This document shows positions 37,155 through 47,127 of a stretch of DNA of 56,282 bases, piece after piece. Within the stretch, counting starts at the first letter, position 1. Each line of letters opens with the position of its first letter. The notes beneath the pieces are model-generated. The model saw only the letters and a program-made list of their open reading frames with translations. It did no database searches and had not been told where the DNA came from. The stretch is from Vibrio variabilis. GTDB lineage: Bacteria > Pseudomonadota > Gammaproteobacteria > Enterobacterales > Vibrionaceae. The stretch is from assembly GCF_003263785.1 (NCBI RefSeq), contig NZ_JYJK01000118.1, positions 1 to 56,282 on the forward strand, given 5' to 3'. The translations under genes were made by a program, and so were the position numbers.

Positions 37155-37193
37155 ACCCTTCTAATATTGATAGTAGATCTCCATTAGAAGGGT
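37155..37193 (+). promoter_or_regulatory. Hairpin sequestering the ribosome-binding site of the exporter operon
   Basis: ACCCTTCTAAT (37155-37165) and ATTAGAAGGGT (37183-37193) are perfect 11-bp complements around a 17-nt loop. The second arm contains the Shine-Dalgarno AGAAGGG, placed 6 nt before the ATG at 37199. Folded RNA would hide that site. A DNA operator of the same symmetry is the alternative. Confidence 0.65.
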
Positions 37194-37198
37194 TAGAT

Positions 37199-38155
37199 AT
37201 GAAACGTTCGTTGCTCGTCATTATTCCACTAGTCTTAGCGCTCCTTGGCTGCCAAAACGATGACAACGGCAAGGCATTAGGCACACTGGAAAGAGACCGT
37301 ATTTCTTTTTCTTCCACGGCCAATGAGATCATTCGTGAGCTTCCTGTAAGAGAGGGAACCCGCGTTAAAACCGGTGATGTACTCGTCCGTCTTGATACTA
37401 AACGTCAAGAAGCTGTGCTGGCACATGCTATTGCCGAAGAAGCTAAAGCGAGTGCTTACTTGCTGCGCCTAACCAATGGTGAGAGACCGGAAGACATTGC
37501 TGCCGCAAAAGCACAAGTCGATATGGCAGAAGCGAAACTGACCGAAGCTCAAAAAAACTATTCCCGCGCCTCTGAGCTAGTGCGAAAAAAACTCGCCAGC
37601 CAATCGCAAAAAGACCAAGCGGTCGCCAGCCGTGATACTGCCAGAGCCGAGCTAAACTCTGCCAAAGAGGAGTTTTCCAAACTCACCGCAGGCTCTAGAC
37701 CCGAAGACATTACTCAAGCAGAAGCCGCGCTTGCCGCCGCTAAAGCCGATGTCGCTTTGCAAACTCAACAGCTTGATGAGTTAACGATTACCGCCACTCG
37801 AGATGGCATCTTAGATAGCCTTCCATACAACCTAGGTGAGCGTGTTTCCGTTGGCGCATTTGTTGCCGTGGTGCTTGCAGACCGTATTCCTTATGCCCGA
37901 GTCTATGTGCCTTCTTCGGTTCGGGTAAAGTTTGTTCCTGGACTACAAGTTAATGTTCACGTAGACGGTCTCGATGAGGTGCTGGCTGGCACCGTGCGCT
38001 GGGTGGCTGCCGACCCTTCGTTCACGCCCTACTATGCCCTCACAGAAGACGAACGCTCTCGACTTATGTATTTAGCCGAAATTGACCTTCCAGAGAGTGC
38101 AGAAAGCCTGCCGACTGGCGTACCCGCTCAAGTTGACTTGCAAGGGCTAAAATAA
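37199..38155 (+). CDS. HlyD/MFP-type periplasmic adaptor lipoprotein of an ABC exporter
   Basis: A 318-residue adaptor with a lipoprotein signal (LVLALLGC, Cys17). It has a barrel-sandwich half (ELPVREGTRVKTGDVLVRLDTKRQ), a long alpha-helical hairpin with internal repeats (NGERPEDIAAAKAQVDMAEAKL and AGSRPEDITQAEAALAAAKAD), and the second half of the lipoyl domain (ITATRDGILDSL). It resembles YbhG/YhiI. It should link the inner-membrane ABC exporter to an outer-membrane channel (TolC type, not in this window). The stop and the next ATG are adjacent. Confidence 0.83.
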   Translation: MKRSLLVIIPLVLALLGCQNDDNGKALGTLERDRISFSSTANEIIRELPVREGTRVKTGDVLVRLDTKRQEAVLAHAIAEEAKASAYLLRLTNGERPEDIAAAKAQVDMAEAKLTEAQKNYSRASELVRKKLASQSQKDQAVASRDTARAELNSAKEEFSKLTAGSRPEDITQAEAALAAAKADVALQTQQLDELTITATRDGILDSLPYNLGERVSVGAFVAVVLADRIPYARVYVPSSVRVKFVPGLQVNVHVDGLDEVLAGTVRWVAADPSFTPYYALTEDERSRLMYLAEIDLPESAESLPTGVPAQVDLQGLK

Positions 38156-39081
38156 ATGACAGACATTGCAGTAACAGCGACTAACCTAGTCAAAAAGTTT
38201 GGTGAATTTACCGCCATCAATGGAATTAACCTATCTGTACCCAAAGGCAGTATCTACGGCTTTTTAGGGCCAAACGGATGCGGAAAATCCACGACAATTC
38301 GCATGCTCACAGGTTTGCTAAAACCCACCGAAGGCGAGGTCAACGTGCTCGGCTTACCGATCCCAGAACAATCTGAAGCACTCCGGCTCAAAATTGGCTA
38401 TATGACGCAAAAATTCTCTCTCTATGATGATTTAACCGTTCTCGAAAACCTTCAGTTTATAGGCCAAATATTTGGCTTAGATAGAGCGTTACTGAAACAA
38501 CGAATCGCCGAGCAAATGACCATCTATGGGCTCACTGATCTCCAGAAACAGCGTGTCGGCGGCATGAGTGGCGGGCAGAAGCAACGGCTTTCGCTCGCCT
38601 GTGCCACCATGCATCGTCCCGAATTGCTGTTTTTAGATGAGCCCACTTCCGCCGTTGATCCTGAGAATCGTCGCGACTTTTGGGAACAGCTGTTTGATCT
38701 TAGTGATCAGGCACCACAATACTGGTCACCACTCACTACATGGATGAAGCAGAGCGCTGTCATCGCCTAGCCATTATGGAGTCCGGCGAGATGCGCGCCG
38801 ATGGCGAACCGGAAACCCTAATGAACAACATGGGTGTCAACATCATTGAAGTAAAAGCGCAGAACCTTAGAGCATTAAAAGAGCGCCTCATCGCATGCCC
38901 AGAAGTACGCTCCGCCGCTCAGCTTGGTATTCGACTGCGTGTACTCATCTACCAGAGAGTTACCGACCCTATTAAGTGGCTCATTAACACATTTCCCGAG
39001 CTTGAAAACTGCGAACTCACACCTGCGAGACCTAGCCTTGAAGATGTCTTTGTCTCTGTCACAGGAGAAGGTCGACAATGA
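38156..39081 (+). CDS. ABC exporter ATPase, frameshifted
   Basis: A single-domain drug-export type ATPase of about 308 residues. Walker A GPNGCGKST, signature MSGGQKQRL, Walker B ELLFLDEPTSAVDPENRR, and, after repair, the switch-His segment TTILVTTHYMDEAERCHRLAIM. One G is missing at 38710 (CAGGCACC to CAGGGCACC). The C-terminal DUF4162-like extension (IIEVKAQNLRALKERL to LEDVFVSVTGEGRQ) is typical of ABC-2 exporters. It starts immediately after the adaptor gene, and its stop overlaps the permease ATG by 4 bp. Confidence 0.84.
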
Positions 39082-40176
39082 AAAGTTTCACTCGCATGAG
39101 CGCCATTATGGTGAAAGAGATCCGCCAACTTTCACGTGATCGCATCACCTTTGGGATGGTGATTATGATCCCACTCATTCAACTGATTCTGTTTGGTTTT
39201 GCCATGAACACAGACGTGCGCAATATTCCCGTCGCTATCGTGGATAAAAGTGAATCGGCGCCTGGCCGAGTGATTGTTGAAGCCGTAAAAGTCACTCAAG
39301 TGGTGAATGTCAAAGCTCAATACGCCACTGTTAAGGAAGCAGAAACGGCGATAAGAGAAGGCGTCGTGCGCGCCGCATTAATACTACCAACCAATCTAAC
39401 TCAGCGTATCACACACCAAGAAACACTTGGCAGTGGCTTGTGGATGGCTCTGATACCATGGTAAGTGCAGCCTTGCTCTCCCTACAAACGATGCCGATTG
39501 CGGAATTTGCCATTGCAGGGTATCAACCCAACCAAACCAAAACCTTTGAAGCAACCTTGCTGTATAACCCGAGTCAACGTTCTGCGGTCAACATCGTGCC
39601 AGGCTACTCGGGGTGATATTGACCATGACCATGATCCTGTTTACCAGCGCAGCCATCGTGCGCGAACGAGAGCGGGGCAACTTAGAGCTACTTATCACCA
39701 CGCCAATCCATTCGCTTGAGCTGATGATTGGCAAAATCGTGCCCTATATCTTCATCGGTCTTATCCAAATTTTCATTATTCTAGGCTTAGGCTACCTCAT
39801 TTTCAGCGTTCCTATTAATGGACAAATCAGCCAAATATTACTCGGTAGCTTGCTGTTTATTGCCGCTAGCCTCACCTTGGGTTTGGTGATTTCAACCATC
39901 GCTCAGACCCAGCTCCAAGCGATGCAAATGACGGTGTTTATTTTGCTTCCCTCAATTCTACTGTCTGGTTTTATGTTCCCCTACGAAGCCATGCCCAATG
40001 CCGCCCAGTGGATTGCAGAAGCTCTACCAGCCACTCACTTTATGCGCATGATTCGAGGGATTATTTTACGCGGTGCTGATTTAGCAGACGTATGGCGAGA
40101 TACACTTTGGCTTGCCGGGTTTACCTTCATCGGTATTGTTGTGGCTGCGCTAAGATTTAAGAAGAACTTGGACTGA
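39078..40176 (+). CDS. ABC-2 type exporter permease, two frameshifts
   Basis: An ABC-2 permease of about 366 residues, YhhJ/YbhS type. The N-terminal helix (TFGMVIMIPLIQLILFGFAM) is followed by a large periplasmic domain (RNIPVAIVDKSESAPG) and five C-terminal helices (GVILTMTMILFTSAAIVRERERGNLELLITTPI). Two bases are missing: near 39431 (GGCAGTGG to GGCCAGTGG, giving GQWLVDGSDTMVSAALLSLQ) and near 39604 (GGCTACTC to GGCCTACTC, giving VPGLLGVILTM). Only one permease gene is present, so it presumably homodimerises. The export substrate is unknown. Confidence 0.82.
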
Positions 40177-40231
40177 CCGAGCCACTCATGTCGGTCATCC
40201 AACCATTACAACAAATTTGCAAGGAAGCACC

Positions 40232-41161
40232 ATGGTTTCGAATAAACAAAATAGCAAGAAGTTCGATCTCAACTTGTTGCGTGTGTTTGTATCGACCTAT
40301 GAAACCCAGTCTGTCACCAAATCGGCTGAAGAATTGGATTTAACACAATCGTCAGTCAGTAACGCACTTTCGAGGCTAAAAGGTGCACTTGGCAGTGAAC
40401 TGTTTACCCGAACGGGACGAGGAATTAAACCGACACGATTTGCGGTCGACTTATACGAGCACATACACGAGCATATGTTGGGAATCGATAAGGTTATGGA
40501 AGGGTTAGACAGTTTCGATCCACTTACTAGCCGACGAAGCTTTGTGATTTATTGCCATGAAGCAGCGTTACTACGACTTCAAAAACAGCTCCATGTTCTA
40601 GAAAAGTACCCTGGCATCTCTTTAATCCTAAAGGAGCTACCGCCCAATGATGCGCGTATTTATGAGGACTTAAGGCTGGAAAAAGTCGATCTTGTCATTG
40701 ACGTCGCCCCACCTGACGGACGCGTTTTCCAGTCACAGCTATTGCACAGTGATGGTCTGGTCTGCATTGCAAGTCAGCACCATCCTCGACTCAAAAATGG
40801 CCAAATGACCAAACAAGTCTACATGGAGGAAAGCCATGCGCTTCTGAACATTCGCCGCGATAATCTCACTTTTGTTGAGTGGTTAGTCAGCGATGTTTTA
40901 CCTCCTAGACGCCCCCACAGCCAACATTCATCCCTACTCGGTATGTTGCCTGCTATTTCTCAATCCCAAGCGATTGCGACCGTCCCAGAGACGTTATTTG
41001 AGGAATATGGTGAGATGTTCCATTTACAATCACTGCCGTTCCCTTTTGAGACTAAAACCTTTGACACATACATGGTTTGGCCGAGCAAAATGGCACGTAA
41101 TTCAGCATTAACTTGGGTGCAGCAGCTGGTGAAGTCGCTATTGGAAAAGCGTCATGCGTAA
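40232..41161 (+). CDS. LysR-family transcriptional regulator
   Basis: A 309-residue LysR-type regulator. The helix-turn-helix (DLNLLRVFVSTYETQSVTKSAEELDLTQSSVSNALSRLK) is at the N-terminus, followed by the effector domain (RSFVIYCHEAALLRLQKQL, LEKVDLVIDVAPPDG, DGLVCIASQHHPRL). ATG at 40232 has AAGGA 7 bp upstream. It lies 55 bp after the permease gene in the same direction, so it may be part of, or control, the exporter operon. That is unusual for LysR genes, which are more often divergent from their targets. Confidence 0.82.
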   Translation: MVSNKQNSKKFDLNLLRVFVSTYETQSVTKSAEELDLTQSSVSNALSRLKGALGSELFTRTGRGIKPTRFAVDLYEHIHEHMLGIDKVMEGLDSFDPLTSRRSFVIYCHEAALLRLQKQLHVLEKYPGISLILKELPPNDARIYEDLRLEKVDLVIDVAPPDGRVFQSQLLHSDGLVCIASQHHPRLKNGQMTKQVYMEESHALLNIRRDNLTFVEWLVSDVLPPRRPHSQHSSLLGMLPAISQSQAIATVPETLFEEYGEMFHLQSLPFPFETKTFDTYMVWPSKMARNSALTWVQQLVKSLLEKRHA

Positions 41162-41194
41162 CAAATAAATTGCAATTAGATTAGCCAAAAATAG

Positions 41195-41226
41195 AAAAAC
41201 GCCGCTCAATGCTTGAGCAGCGTTTC
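41195..41226. terminator. Bidirectional terminator
   Basis: AAACGCCGCTCAA/TTGAGCAGCGTTT arms with one mismatch and a 3-nt loop between the convergent LysR and KdgM-family genes. Confidence 0.8.
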
Positions 41227-41259
41227 GATATTCAATTCGTTCTCTCTGATTACATCAGA

Positions 41260-41949
41260 TTAGAAGTTGAACGTTACACCCACACGAACGCGGTTTTCAG
41301 TTTTCACTTCCGCGTTTTGGCTTACGTAAGTCTTGTCTAGGATTTGGTAATCTAGGTAAGGTGCCCACGTGTCGAAACCAGTGTATTTCACTTGGAATGT
41401 GTGTTCCCACTTGCTGTCTGCACGAGAAAGATCGCTGTTGATCTTACCGCCATTGTTTTGCGCGATGTAAGCTGGGTTATATTCTAGGTTGAAATCAGAA
41501 ACGTTGTAACCAACCCATGCATCAACTTGGTTTGTGTTCTCTTTACCGTCAGTTGCCGCTTGGAAACGGTAACGAGCTGCGGTGTAGAAGTTACCTGTTG
41601 CGTAAGTCGCTTTTAGGTAAGGACGGTATTCAGAATGGCTAGTACCGTTCCAATATACGAAACCAGGAGTTAGGGTTACGTTGTCGTTGATTGCGTAGTT
41701 GTAGTTTAGTTCAGTCTCGAACGCGGCTACTTTGTGGTCATCTTGACTGAAGAAGTTCTTGTCGTGACCTTGAGTACCCTCTAGGTGGATTTCCCAGTCT
41801 TCAGCAAAGCCCATGCCCGCGCGAACACGGCTTTCATAAGTTTTTGCTTCTGTGTTGTACGCACCACGAACGTCAACGTAGTTTGCGCTTGCTGGAAGTG
41901 CTACTGCAGCAACAAGTGCCGCTGCTAATGTCATTTTAAAAGTTTTCAT
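41260..41949 (-). CDS. KdgM-family oligogalacturonate-specific porin
   Basis: A 229-residue small outer-membrane barrel with a 22-residue signal peptide (MKTFKMTLAAALVAAVALPASA) and a C-terminal phenylalanine (RVGVTFNF). The mature start NYVDVRGAYNTEAKTYESRVRAGMGFAEDWEIHLEG and the strand pattern match KdgM/NanC monomeric 12-strand porins for acidic oligosaccharides. The ATG at 41949 has GGAG 7 bp upstream; the frame extends to 42039 without similarity. A CRP-like site is 160 bp upstream. No pectin catabolic genes are in the window, so the exact oligosaccharide is uncertain. Confidence 0.82.
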   Translation of the reverse strand: MKTFKMTLAAALVAAVALPASANYVDVRGAYNTEAKTYESRVRAGMGFAEDWEIHLEGTQGHDKNFFSQDDHKVAAFETELNYNYAINDNVTLTPGFVYWNGTSHSEYRPYLKATYATGNFYTAARYRFQAATDGKENTNQVDAWVGYNVSDFNLEYNPAYIAQNNGGKINSDLSRADSKWEHTFQVKYTGFDTWAPYLDYQILDKTYVSQNAEVKTENRVRVGVTFNF

Positions 41950-42108
41950 TAAAAGCTCCGTATAGAACAGGAATGCCAAAAATGGCACGGATTTAATGTG
42001 CGAACGACAAGGCCACTGCCAAGCATCCTTGAAAGTCACACCGAAACTGAGCTCAGAATATTTTTTTGAACATTGTTTTTGTCATGGAAGTGTCAGGGGC
42101 ATACATTG

Positions 42109-42124
42109 AGTGATACCGATCACA
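42109..42124 (-). promoter_or_regulatory. CRP-like site upstream of the KdgM-family gene
   Basis: GTGATACCGATCAC is a perfect GTGAT-N4-ATCAC dyad and continues with A, matching the CRP consensus except for one outer base. It lies 160 bp upstream of the porin start. Confidence 0.6.
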
Positions 42125-42261
42125 CGAACATCACCCAAAAATCCATCTCAATGCACATTAAGGAAAGAAAAAGGCTACATATGTGAAACAGAATCTCACA
42201 TATGACTACTTAATATCATTAGCGATAAGTATAAAAACAAATTTGATTGGATTATATCGCT

Positions 42262-43433
42262 CTAGGAATAGTGAGTATCATAACTGGAGTAGTTGTATGA
42301 GTTTGCCGCGTCTTCTGAAGCGTCCTCAACATTTGAAGAGCTATTGCTCTCAATCTCGCTGGACGTTGCCTCTGGCGGTACTTGGTGTTGAGTTGTCGCG
42401 GCCGTTTCCTCTTCGCTATCCCGCACTAAGCCAAATAAAGGTAAGTCCCGTTTGTAGAGTTTATTGAGGGCACGAATCAACGAGTGTTTGACTACCGGTC
42501 CAAACTGCAATTTTTTCAAAACAGGCTTGGCGAGTGACTGCAGCCCAACCACGGAATCAACGCCCAACGTACTGCCTACCGCATCACGTGCCGATTTAGC
42601 GGGCTCATAGCCATATAAGCGGACATAAATAGCCAAATATAGGCAATAGCTGCCCCATTTGGTTTTACATCACGCCACGCTTCGCCGGCAAAATACATGG
42701 CTTCAACATTGCCTTTTTCTGCAGCACGTTCAAGCCAGTAGCAAGCGCGCTGACTGTCTTGCTCAACACCCACCCCATTTAAGAAGTTGAGCCCAAGCTT
42801 AGTCATGCCCTCTTCACTTTGTTTGTCCGCAGCTTTCTCAAACCACTGAGTGGATTGCTTTGGCGATGGTATTGGGTTCTCAGGAGAAATGCTCCAATCG
42901 CCCATAAACAGAATCGCTTCAAGATTGCCTTCTTCAGCTACCTCTTGAATTTTGGCGACGCCTCTTGGGATATTGCGCTCAACCCCTTGACCAAATATTT
43001 GCGCTTTCGCAGCTTCAAATTTAGCGTGCACGTCACCTTCGGCACCAGCGATACACAATCGCCAATAATTAGCTTGTTCACGAAGGACAAGATCTTCACG
43101 TTTTTTGTCACTAAGTCGCACAATGCCATACATAGAGGTGATATTGTCGAGCTCTGCACCTTTGTGATACCAATACAGCGCTTCGTTAGGTTTGGTTCTC
43201 TCGGCCTCTTTGGCGAGATAAAGAATGGTTGGCACATGACCCGTCTCCGCCTTAAAGACGCGATCTTGCCTCTCTTGCTGACGCGCTTTTTCCATCGCCC
43301 GACGATAGGCGGCTTCGCGCGCAAGACGTTCTTCCTCCATGCGCTTCTTGCGCAGTGAAAGGGAGAACATCCAGACGAACACCAGCAACAGTGACAAGCT
43401 GGTAGCGCCAATAGCAATGGTAAGTGTCGACAT
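42262..43433 (-). CDS. Membrane-anchored Sel1-repeat protein, frameshifted
   Basis: A protein of about 390 residues. It has an N-terminal membrane helix (LTIAIGATSLSLLLVFVWMF), a charged coiled coil (RKKRMEEERLAREAAYRRAMEKARQQERQ), then Sel1-like repeats (ALYWYHKGAELDNITSMYGI, STQWFEKAADKQSEEGMTKLGLNFLNG, ACYWLERAAEKGNVEAMYFAGEAW) and an acidic Ser-rich tail. One base is missing near 42615; repair continues AYIWLFMSA into YGYEPAKSARDAVGSTLG. Start at ATG 43433 with no clear ribosome-binding site. It probably scaffolds protein interactions at the membrane; the process is unknown. It is downstream of malM2 with a 60-120 bp gap. Confidence 0.7.
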
Positions 43434-43554
43434 AATTGAGCGGCTTTTGTGGTAACGGTTACTCTCTATAGTAACGGCTGATTGCGCCAACAATTAAGTG
43501 CGATTGTCGATCAACACCACGCTTTTACACTAATCGGTCAATTATTCTTCCTTT

Positions 43555-44391
43555 TTACTGGGAAGCAGACGCATTCACCGCTTTGTTGAAGGCCTCGCGC
43601 GCACCTTCCACCCCTAAAGACTCTGCCTCTTCAAGTAAACTTACTGCTTTTTTTAGCTGGTTGTTATCAACGGCATGGGTGATCGCTTGACGGTAAAACT
43701 CACTCGATTCTTGAGTTGCTTTTACCGGAATGATCTTGCTCTGAGTGACTTGTTCATCAGTTGGTGTTGGATTGGGCTGTGACTTACGGCCATCAATAGC
43801 AATAATAACCTCACCTTGATCACTAAAAGGCACCTGAATATCTTTCACCTCAGGCAAGTAGTTGCCCCTGGCTTTGGCATCAAGCTTTGCTGGATGGGTT
43901 ACCGTCACGCTGCGAGTCGCCGCTTCTGGCTTGGTATACACCACCAGCATGAGCTTTGAGGATGTACTTGGCACAGCAAATGTGAAGTTTAGAGCTAATC
44001 GATTTCCCAAATGAAAACGTGCAGGCAGATACTCAAACTCATTCAAATCATATTGCTCAACGACGCTGCCATCATCACGGATAACGGCCACATAAGGAGC
44101 AAAGGCAGAAGAAGATATCAGGCTAGTGATTGTAATATCGAGCAGCCCAGAAGTAAGGGGCAGTGAGACAACAGCAACCGGACTCTCGACGCCGTCTATG
44201 ATATAGCGCTGGCTATTCTCATCAATTCGAAACGTCTGTTCACTTGGTGCTTTCATGGCCAGCACGTTCAGGCTAGCGGGATCGAAAACCGTTGCCTGAG
44301 CGCGAAGCGGCGCTTGCTCGACAACATCAGTGCTTTGACATCCAGCGAGTAACAAGCAGCTACTAATCAGGGTCGTCGATAGTTTGATCAT
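43555..44391 (-). CDS. malM: MalM-family maltose operon periplasmic protein, second copy
   Basis: A 278-residue lipoprotein (lipobox LLAGC). The MalM signature is present: RIDENSQRYIIDGVESPVAVVSLPL, LVVYTKPEAATRSVTVTHPAKLDAKARGNYLPEVKD. The C-terminus ends in a helical segment (SEFYRQAITHAVDNNQLKKAVSLLEEAESLGVEGAREAF) that closely parallels the other copy. ATG at 44391 has GGAG 6 nt upstream. MalM is coregulated with maltoporin, but its function is unknown. It follows lamB2 across a hairpin. Divergence from malM1 shows an old duplication. Confidence 0.83.
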   Translation of the reverse strand: MIKLSTTLISSCLLLAGCQSTDVVEQAPLRAQATVFDPASLNVLAMKAPSEQTFRIDENSQRYIIDGVESPVAVVSLPLTSGLLDITITSLISSSAFAPYVAVIRDDGSVVEQYDLNEFEYLPARFHLGNRLALNFTFAVPSTSSKLMLVVYTKPEAATRSVTVTHPAKLDAKARGNYLPEVKDIQVPFSDQGEVIIAIDGRKSQPNPTPTDEQVTQSKIIPVKATQESSEFYRQAITHAVDNNQLKKAVSLLEEAESLGVEGAREAFNKAVNASASQ

Positions 44392-44407
44392 GTTCGTCTC
44401 CAAAAAT

Positions 44408-44427
44408 GGGCGAAGTCACCTTCGCCC
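44408..44427 (-). terminator. Intercistronic hairpin between lamB2 and malM2
   Basis: GGGCGAAG/CTTCGCCC 8-bp arms with a 4-nt loop; on the minus strand an ATTTTT tract follows, just before the malM2 ribosome-binding site. It looks like a weak terminator or processing signal. Confidence 0.7.
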
Positions 44428-44455
44428 TGCGTCTATTAAGTTAATGAGTAAAACG

Positions 44456-45756
44456 TTAGAACCACGCTTCTACTTGTACGCCTACAAGGAACTCGTTTTT
44501 CTTTGATTTGTCCGCAAGCTGTGCGCTGTCCGAACGATCATTTAAGTAGGTGCCGTATACGCGAATTTCAGGACGAGCAAAGAAGCCTTCACCCATAGAG
44601 AAAGCTTGCGCAACCGTCAACTTGCTGCCTTTTTTGTTACCGTAGTTGCTGTAGTTCTCAACGTATGTACCCGCTTCAAATACCGTACGAACTGTGTCAG
44701 TCCATTGGTACATTGGGCGAATGACCGCAGAGAACAAATCATGGTCCGTCTTCGCGCGGTTAGTCGCTGAGATAGCCGCATCTGTTGAGCGAGCAGCAAG
44801 CAGTTGGTGACCCATTTCCCACTTTTCACCAAGCTAATCACACCCCAGTTTAACAATCGAACACCTTGTGCGTCGTTGTTGGCGCCATCGCGACGATCGA
44901 AGTTACCGCCGTTACCTAGGTCAGCCATTTGTGCGCCGTATGCGCTGTTACCGTATTGAACAACCGTCTGGTTGAAGCCAGCATCCATATTCTGGTGAAG
45001 AATAGCGGTAACCAATGCACCATCGTCTGCTTGTACGTTGGTATTACCCGAGGCAGTGCCTGTAGAGAAGTTGTATGCACCGGCTACTTCAAGTGTTGCG
45101 TCTTCCCAAAGACCGATGTTCGCCAAACGTACGTCGGCGATATAGCCTTTGACTTCATCTTCTTTGTATTTGTCTTGCTGTTCCCAGCTACCTTCTGCTC
45201 CTGGGTTAGTACCTGGTTTTTGTACCCACTGTTTGCCATCAAGCGTCTTTTGCTTTGAGCTACTGTCTTCAACCAACGCAAGCGACAGTTTTTGATTACC
45301 AACAGAGATGTTCTCGATACCACCACCGGTACCAGACGTGTTCAAGAAGTAGAAGTCCGTGATATGTACATCACGACGTTGGTAGTAGCGTTTACCGGCC
45401 CATACGGTCGCTTCTTTATCTGAACTGAACAGACCCGTTGCCTGAACATTGTATTGTGCGACGTTGAAGTCACCATCTTGCCAACCATTGGTGCCGCTGT
45501 TGCCTGAAGCAATCATCGATTCCACGCGCCACGTTTGTTCGCCCGTTTTTAGATCTTTACCAAAACCGAACTCTGAGTAGTTGTCGTTCTCGTTACCTAG
45601 ACGACCCACTTTTTGCTTTTCGTAGTTGGCATCACCCGTTCCGTTTGAGCTAAGCGCAGTGCCCGCACGAAAATAACCAAAATAATCCACAGCGAAAGAC
45701 GGCGCAGCAACAAGTGCAGTAGAAACAGCTGCAGCGACTAAACATAATTTTTTCAT
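44456..45756 (-). CDS. lamB: Maltoporin (LamB family), second copy, frameshifted
   Basis: A trimeric maltodextrin porin of about 433 residues with a 22-residue signal peptide (ending PSFA) and a typical start VDYFGYFRAGTALSSNGTGD. LamB features include WAGKRYYQRRDVHITDFYFLNTSGTGGGIENI and a C-terminal aromatic (QVEAWF). One base is missing near 44832; repair joins NWGVIS to GEKWEMGHQLLAARS. GGAG is 9 bp upstream of the start. It is the downstream member of two tandem lamB-malM pairs. MalT- and CRP-like sites lie upstream. Confidence 0.86.
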
Positions 45757-45839
45757 TATTAACTCCGATTTTTATCGTTATATTTCTCAATCGACATTCA
45801 AAAAGGCAGCAGAATGTAGGATGTGGTGAGAAAGTTGTC

Positions 45840-46038
45840 GGAGAGGAGAATAATGATGTGAATTTTGATGGAATAGGGGCTGTTATTGATAATAGTGGCA
45901 GTACTTCCAAGCACCTCCCCTTATTCATCGATAGTAGTTGGCTACGGTTTTGGAACTTTTCGTTTCACTGCGGAATGAAATTTGACGTTGAGCACGGAAA
46001 ATCCGGAATGACGCAAGTAAAAAATGACCAAAGTCACA
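45840..46038 (-). promoter_or_regulatory. Candidate MalT and CRP sites upstream of lamB2
   Basis: GGAGAGGAGA at 45840-45849 matches eight of ten positions of the MalT box GGGGAKGAGG. AATGA-N6-TCACA at 46023-46038 resembles a CRP site (reads TGTGA-N6-TCATT on the minus strand). Both are weak by-eye matches. No gene is convincing in this interval. Confidence 0.4.
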
Positions 46039-46154
46039 CTTTCTTGGCAAAACAGCACTTGAGTAACAAATACCAGCTATTTGAACAATGTCACTTTTTG
46101 AGGTTAATTGGATGTGAACCTGAGGGCGGTATGTTAGAGGAGAAAAATATAAAC

Positions 46155-46204
46155 CCCGAAAACATTGAAGGATAAATTACCTCAAAGCATTTTCAGGGCT
46201 AATA
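46155..46204 (-). terminator. Probable terminator after malM1
   Basis: An imperfect long stem (CCCTGAAAATGCTTTGAGG with CCTTCAATGTTTTCGGG on the minus strand) is followed by a T-rich stretch, 20 bp beyond the malM1 stop. Confidence 0.5.
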
Positions 46205-46224
46205 ATAACGATTTTGTGAATGTG

Positions 46225-47103
46225 CTATTTTGCATTAATTGCTTTAACGAAGATCTCTTGAGCACCTTCAATGTCTAGTGCTTTAGCTTCATCGAGTAGG
46301 CTAAGAGCCTTTGGAATGTTTCCATCGACAACTGCCTTTTCAATTGCGGTATGGTAATACTGCTGTGTTTCAGGTTGAATCTTAACCGGAGCTGCAACCT
46401 TATCATTTGACACGGCTACTGCTGTACCAGTCGCTACTACTGCTGAAGCAGTTTGTTCGCTTGATGTCTTTGTCACTCTTGAACCGAGACTCAGCGTTTG
46501 AACCTCAAGATGAAGTTCACCGGTATAGCTATATGTAAATTTAGGATCGGTGACGATTGGTCGCGGCTCGCCACTCTCTTCTGCTCGAATTCGGGCTGGA
46601 TGCGGGACAGTAATGGTCTTTCCAATCAAGCTCGGATCGGTATATACCACCATATAAGGCAGCTCTTGTGCATCGATTTCAAACTCATGCATGTATCGGT
46701 TTGCGTCGAACATATCCGAGTATTGCACTTTAAAATCAGCTAAGGGGATAGTCCGAGACACCTGATAGTCTTTATCCAGTAACTGAACTACAGGGGCAAG
46801 AACTTGTTTTTTGAGCATTTTACTGCTTAACGTAACTTTTACCTTGCCGGAACGAGGAGAGAACTCAAAAGCATTGAAGAAACTCTTACCCGTTTGAAAG
46901 TTCCATACTGGCGAGGTTTCATCGATTGAAAAACCGACATCTTCTGTTTTTTCTAGGCTAATCCAAGCAAAATCTTTCTTACTCACGCAGCAAACACTTT
47001 CTTTATCCATAAGCGAAGCTGACACGGTGGGTTCTACGCCACTATTACTCGCACACCCTACCACACTAAGTCCAAGTACTAGCGCTAAAATATTTTTATT
47101 CAT
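46225..47103 (-). CDS. malM: MalM-family maltose operon periplasmic protein, first copy
   Basis: A 292-residue lipoprotein (lipobox SVVGC, Cys17). The MalM core reads FSIDETSPVWNFQTGKSFFNAFEFSPRSGKV and YMVVYTDPSLIGKTITVPHPARI. The C-terminal helix (QYYHTAIEKAVVDGNIPKALSLLDEAKALDIEGAQEIF) aligns with the second copy. It follows lamB1 across a perfect palindrome and is preceded by GGTGGA 7 bp upstream. Its function is unknown; the location and co-occurrence with maltoporin suggest an envelope role in maltodextrin uptake. Confidence 0.83.
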   Translation of the reverse strand: MNKNILALVLGLSVVGCASNSGVEPTVSASLMDKESVCCVSKKDFAWISLEKTEDVGFSIDETSPVWNFQTGKSFFNAFEFSPRSGKVKVTLSSKMLKKQVLAPVVQLLDKDYQVSRTIPLADFKVQYSDMFDANRYMHEFEIDAQELPYMVVYTDPSLIGKTITVPHPARIRAEESGEPRPIVTDPKFTYSYTGELHLEVQTLSLGSRVTKTSSEQTASAVVATGTAVAVSNDKVAAPVKIQPETQQYYHTAIEKAVVDGNIPKALSLLDEAKALDIEGAQEIFVKAINAK

Positions 47104-47127
47104 AATATTCCACCATTTAAGAGAAAG

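Noticed and set aside
39465..39719. Open frame inside the ABC-2 permease gene
   Set aside because: It is a shadow created by the two frameshifts; the real permease frame covers this stretch after repair.
42819..43358. Long plus-strand open frame (179 codons) opposite the Sel1 gene
   Set aside because: It is antisense to well-formed Sel1 repeats; its own product has no recognisable pattern.
45858..46175. Open frame of 105 codons on the plus strand between the two mal pairs
   Set aside because: Composition and sequence show no protein family character, it overlaps the malM1 terminator and the lamB2 control region, and it has no ribosome-binding site.
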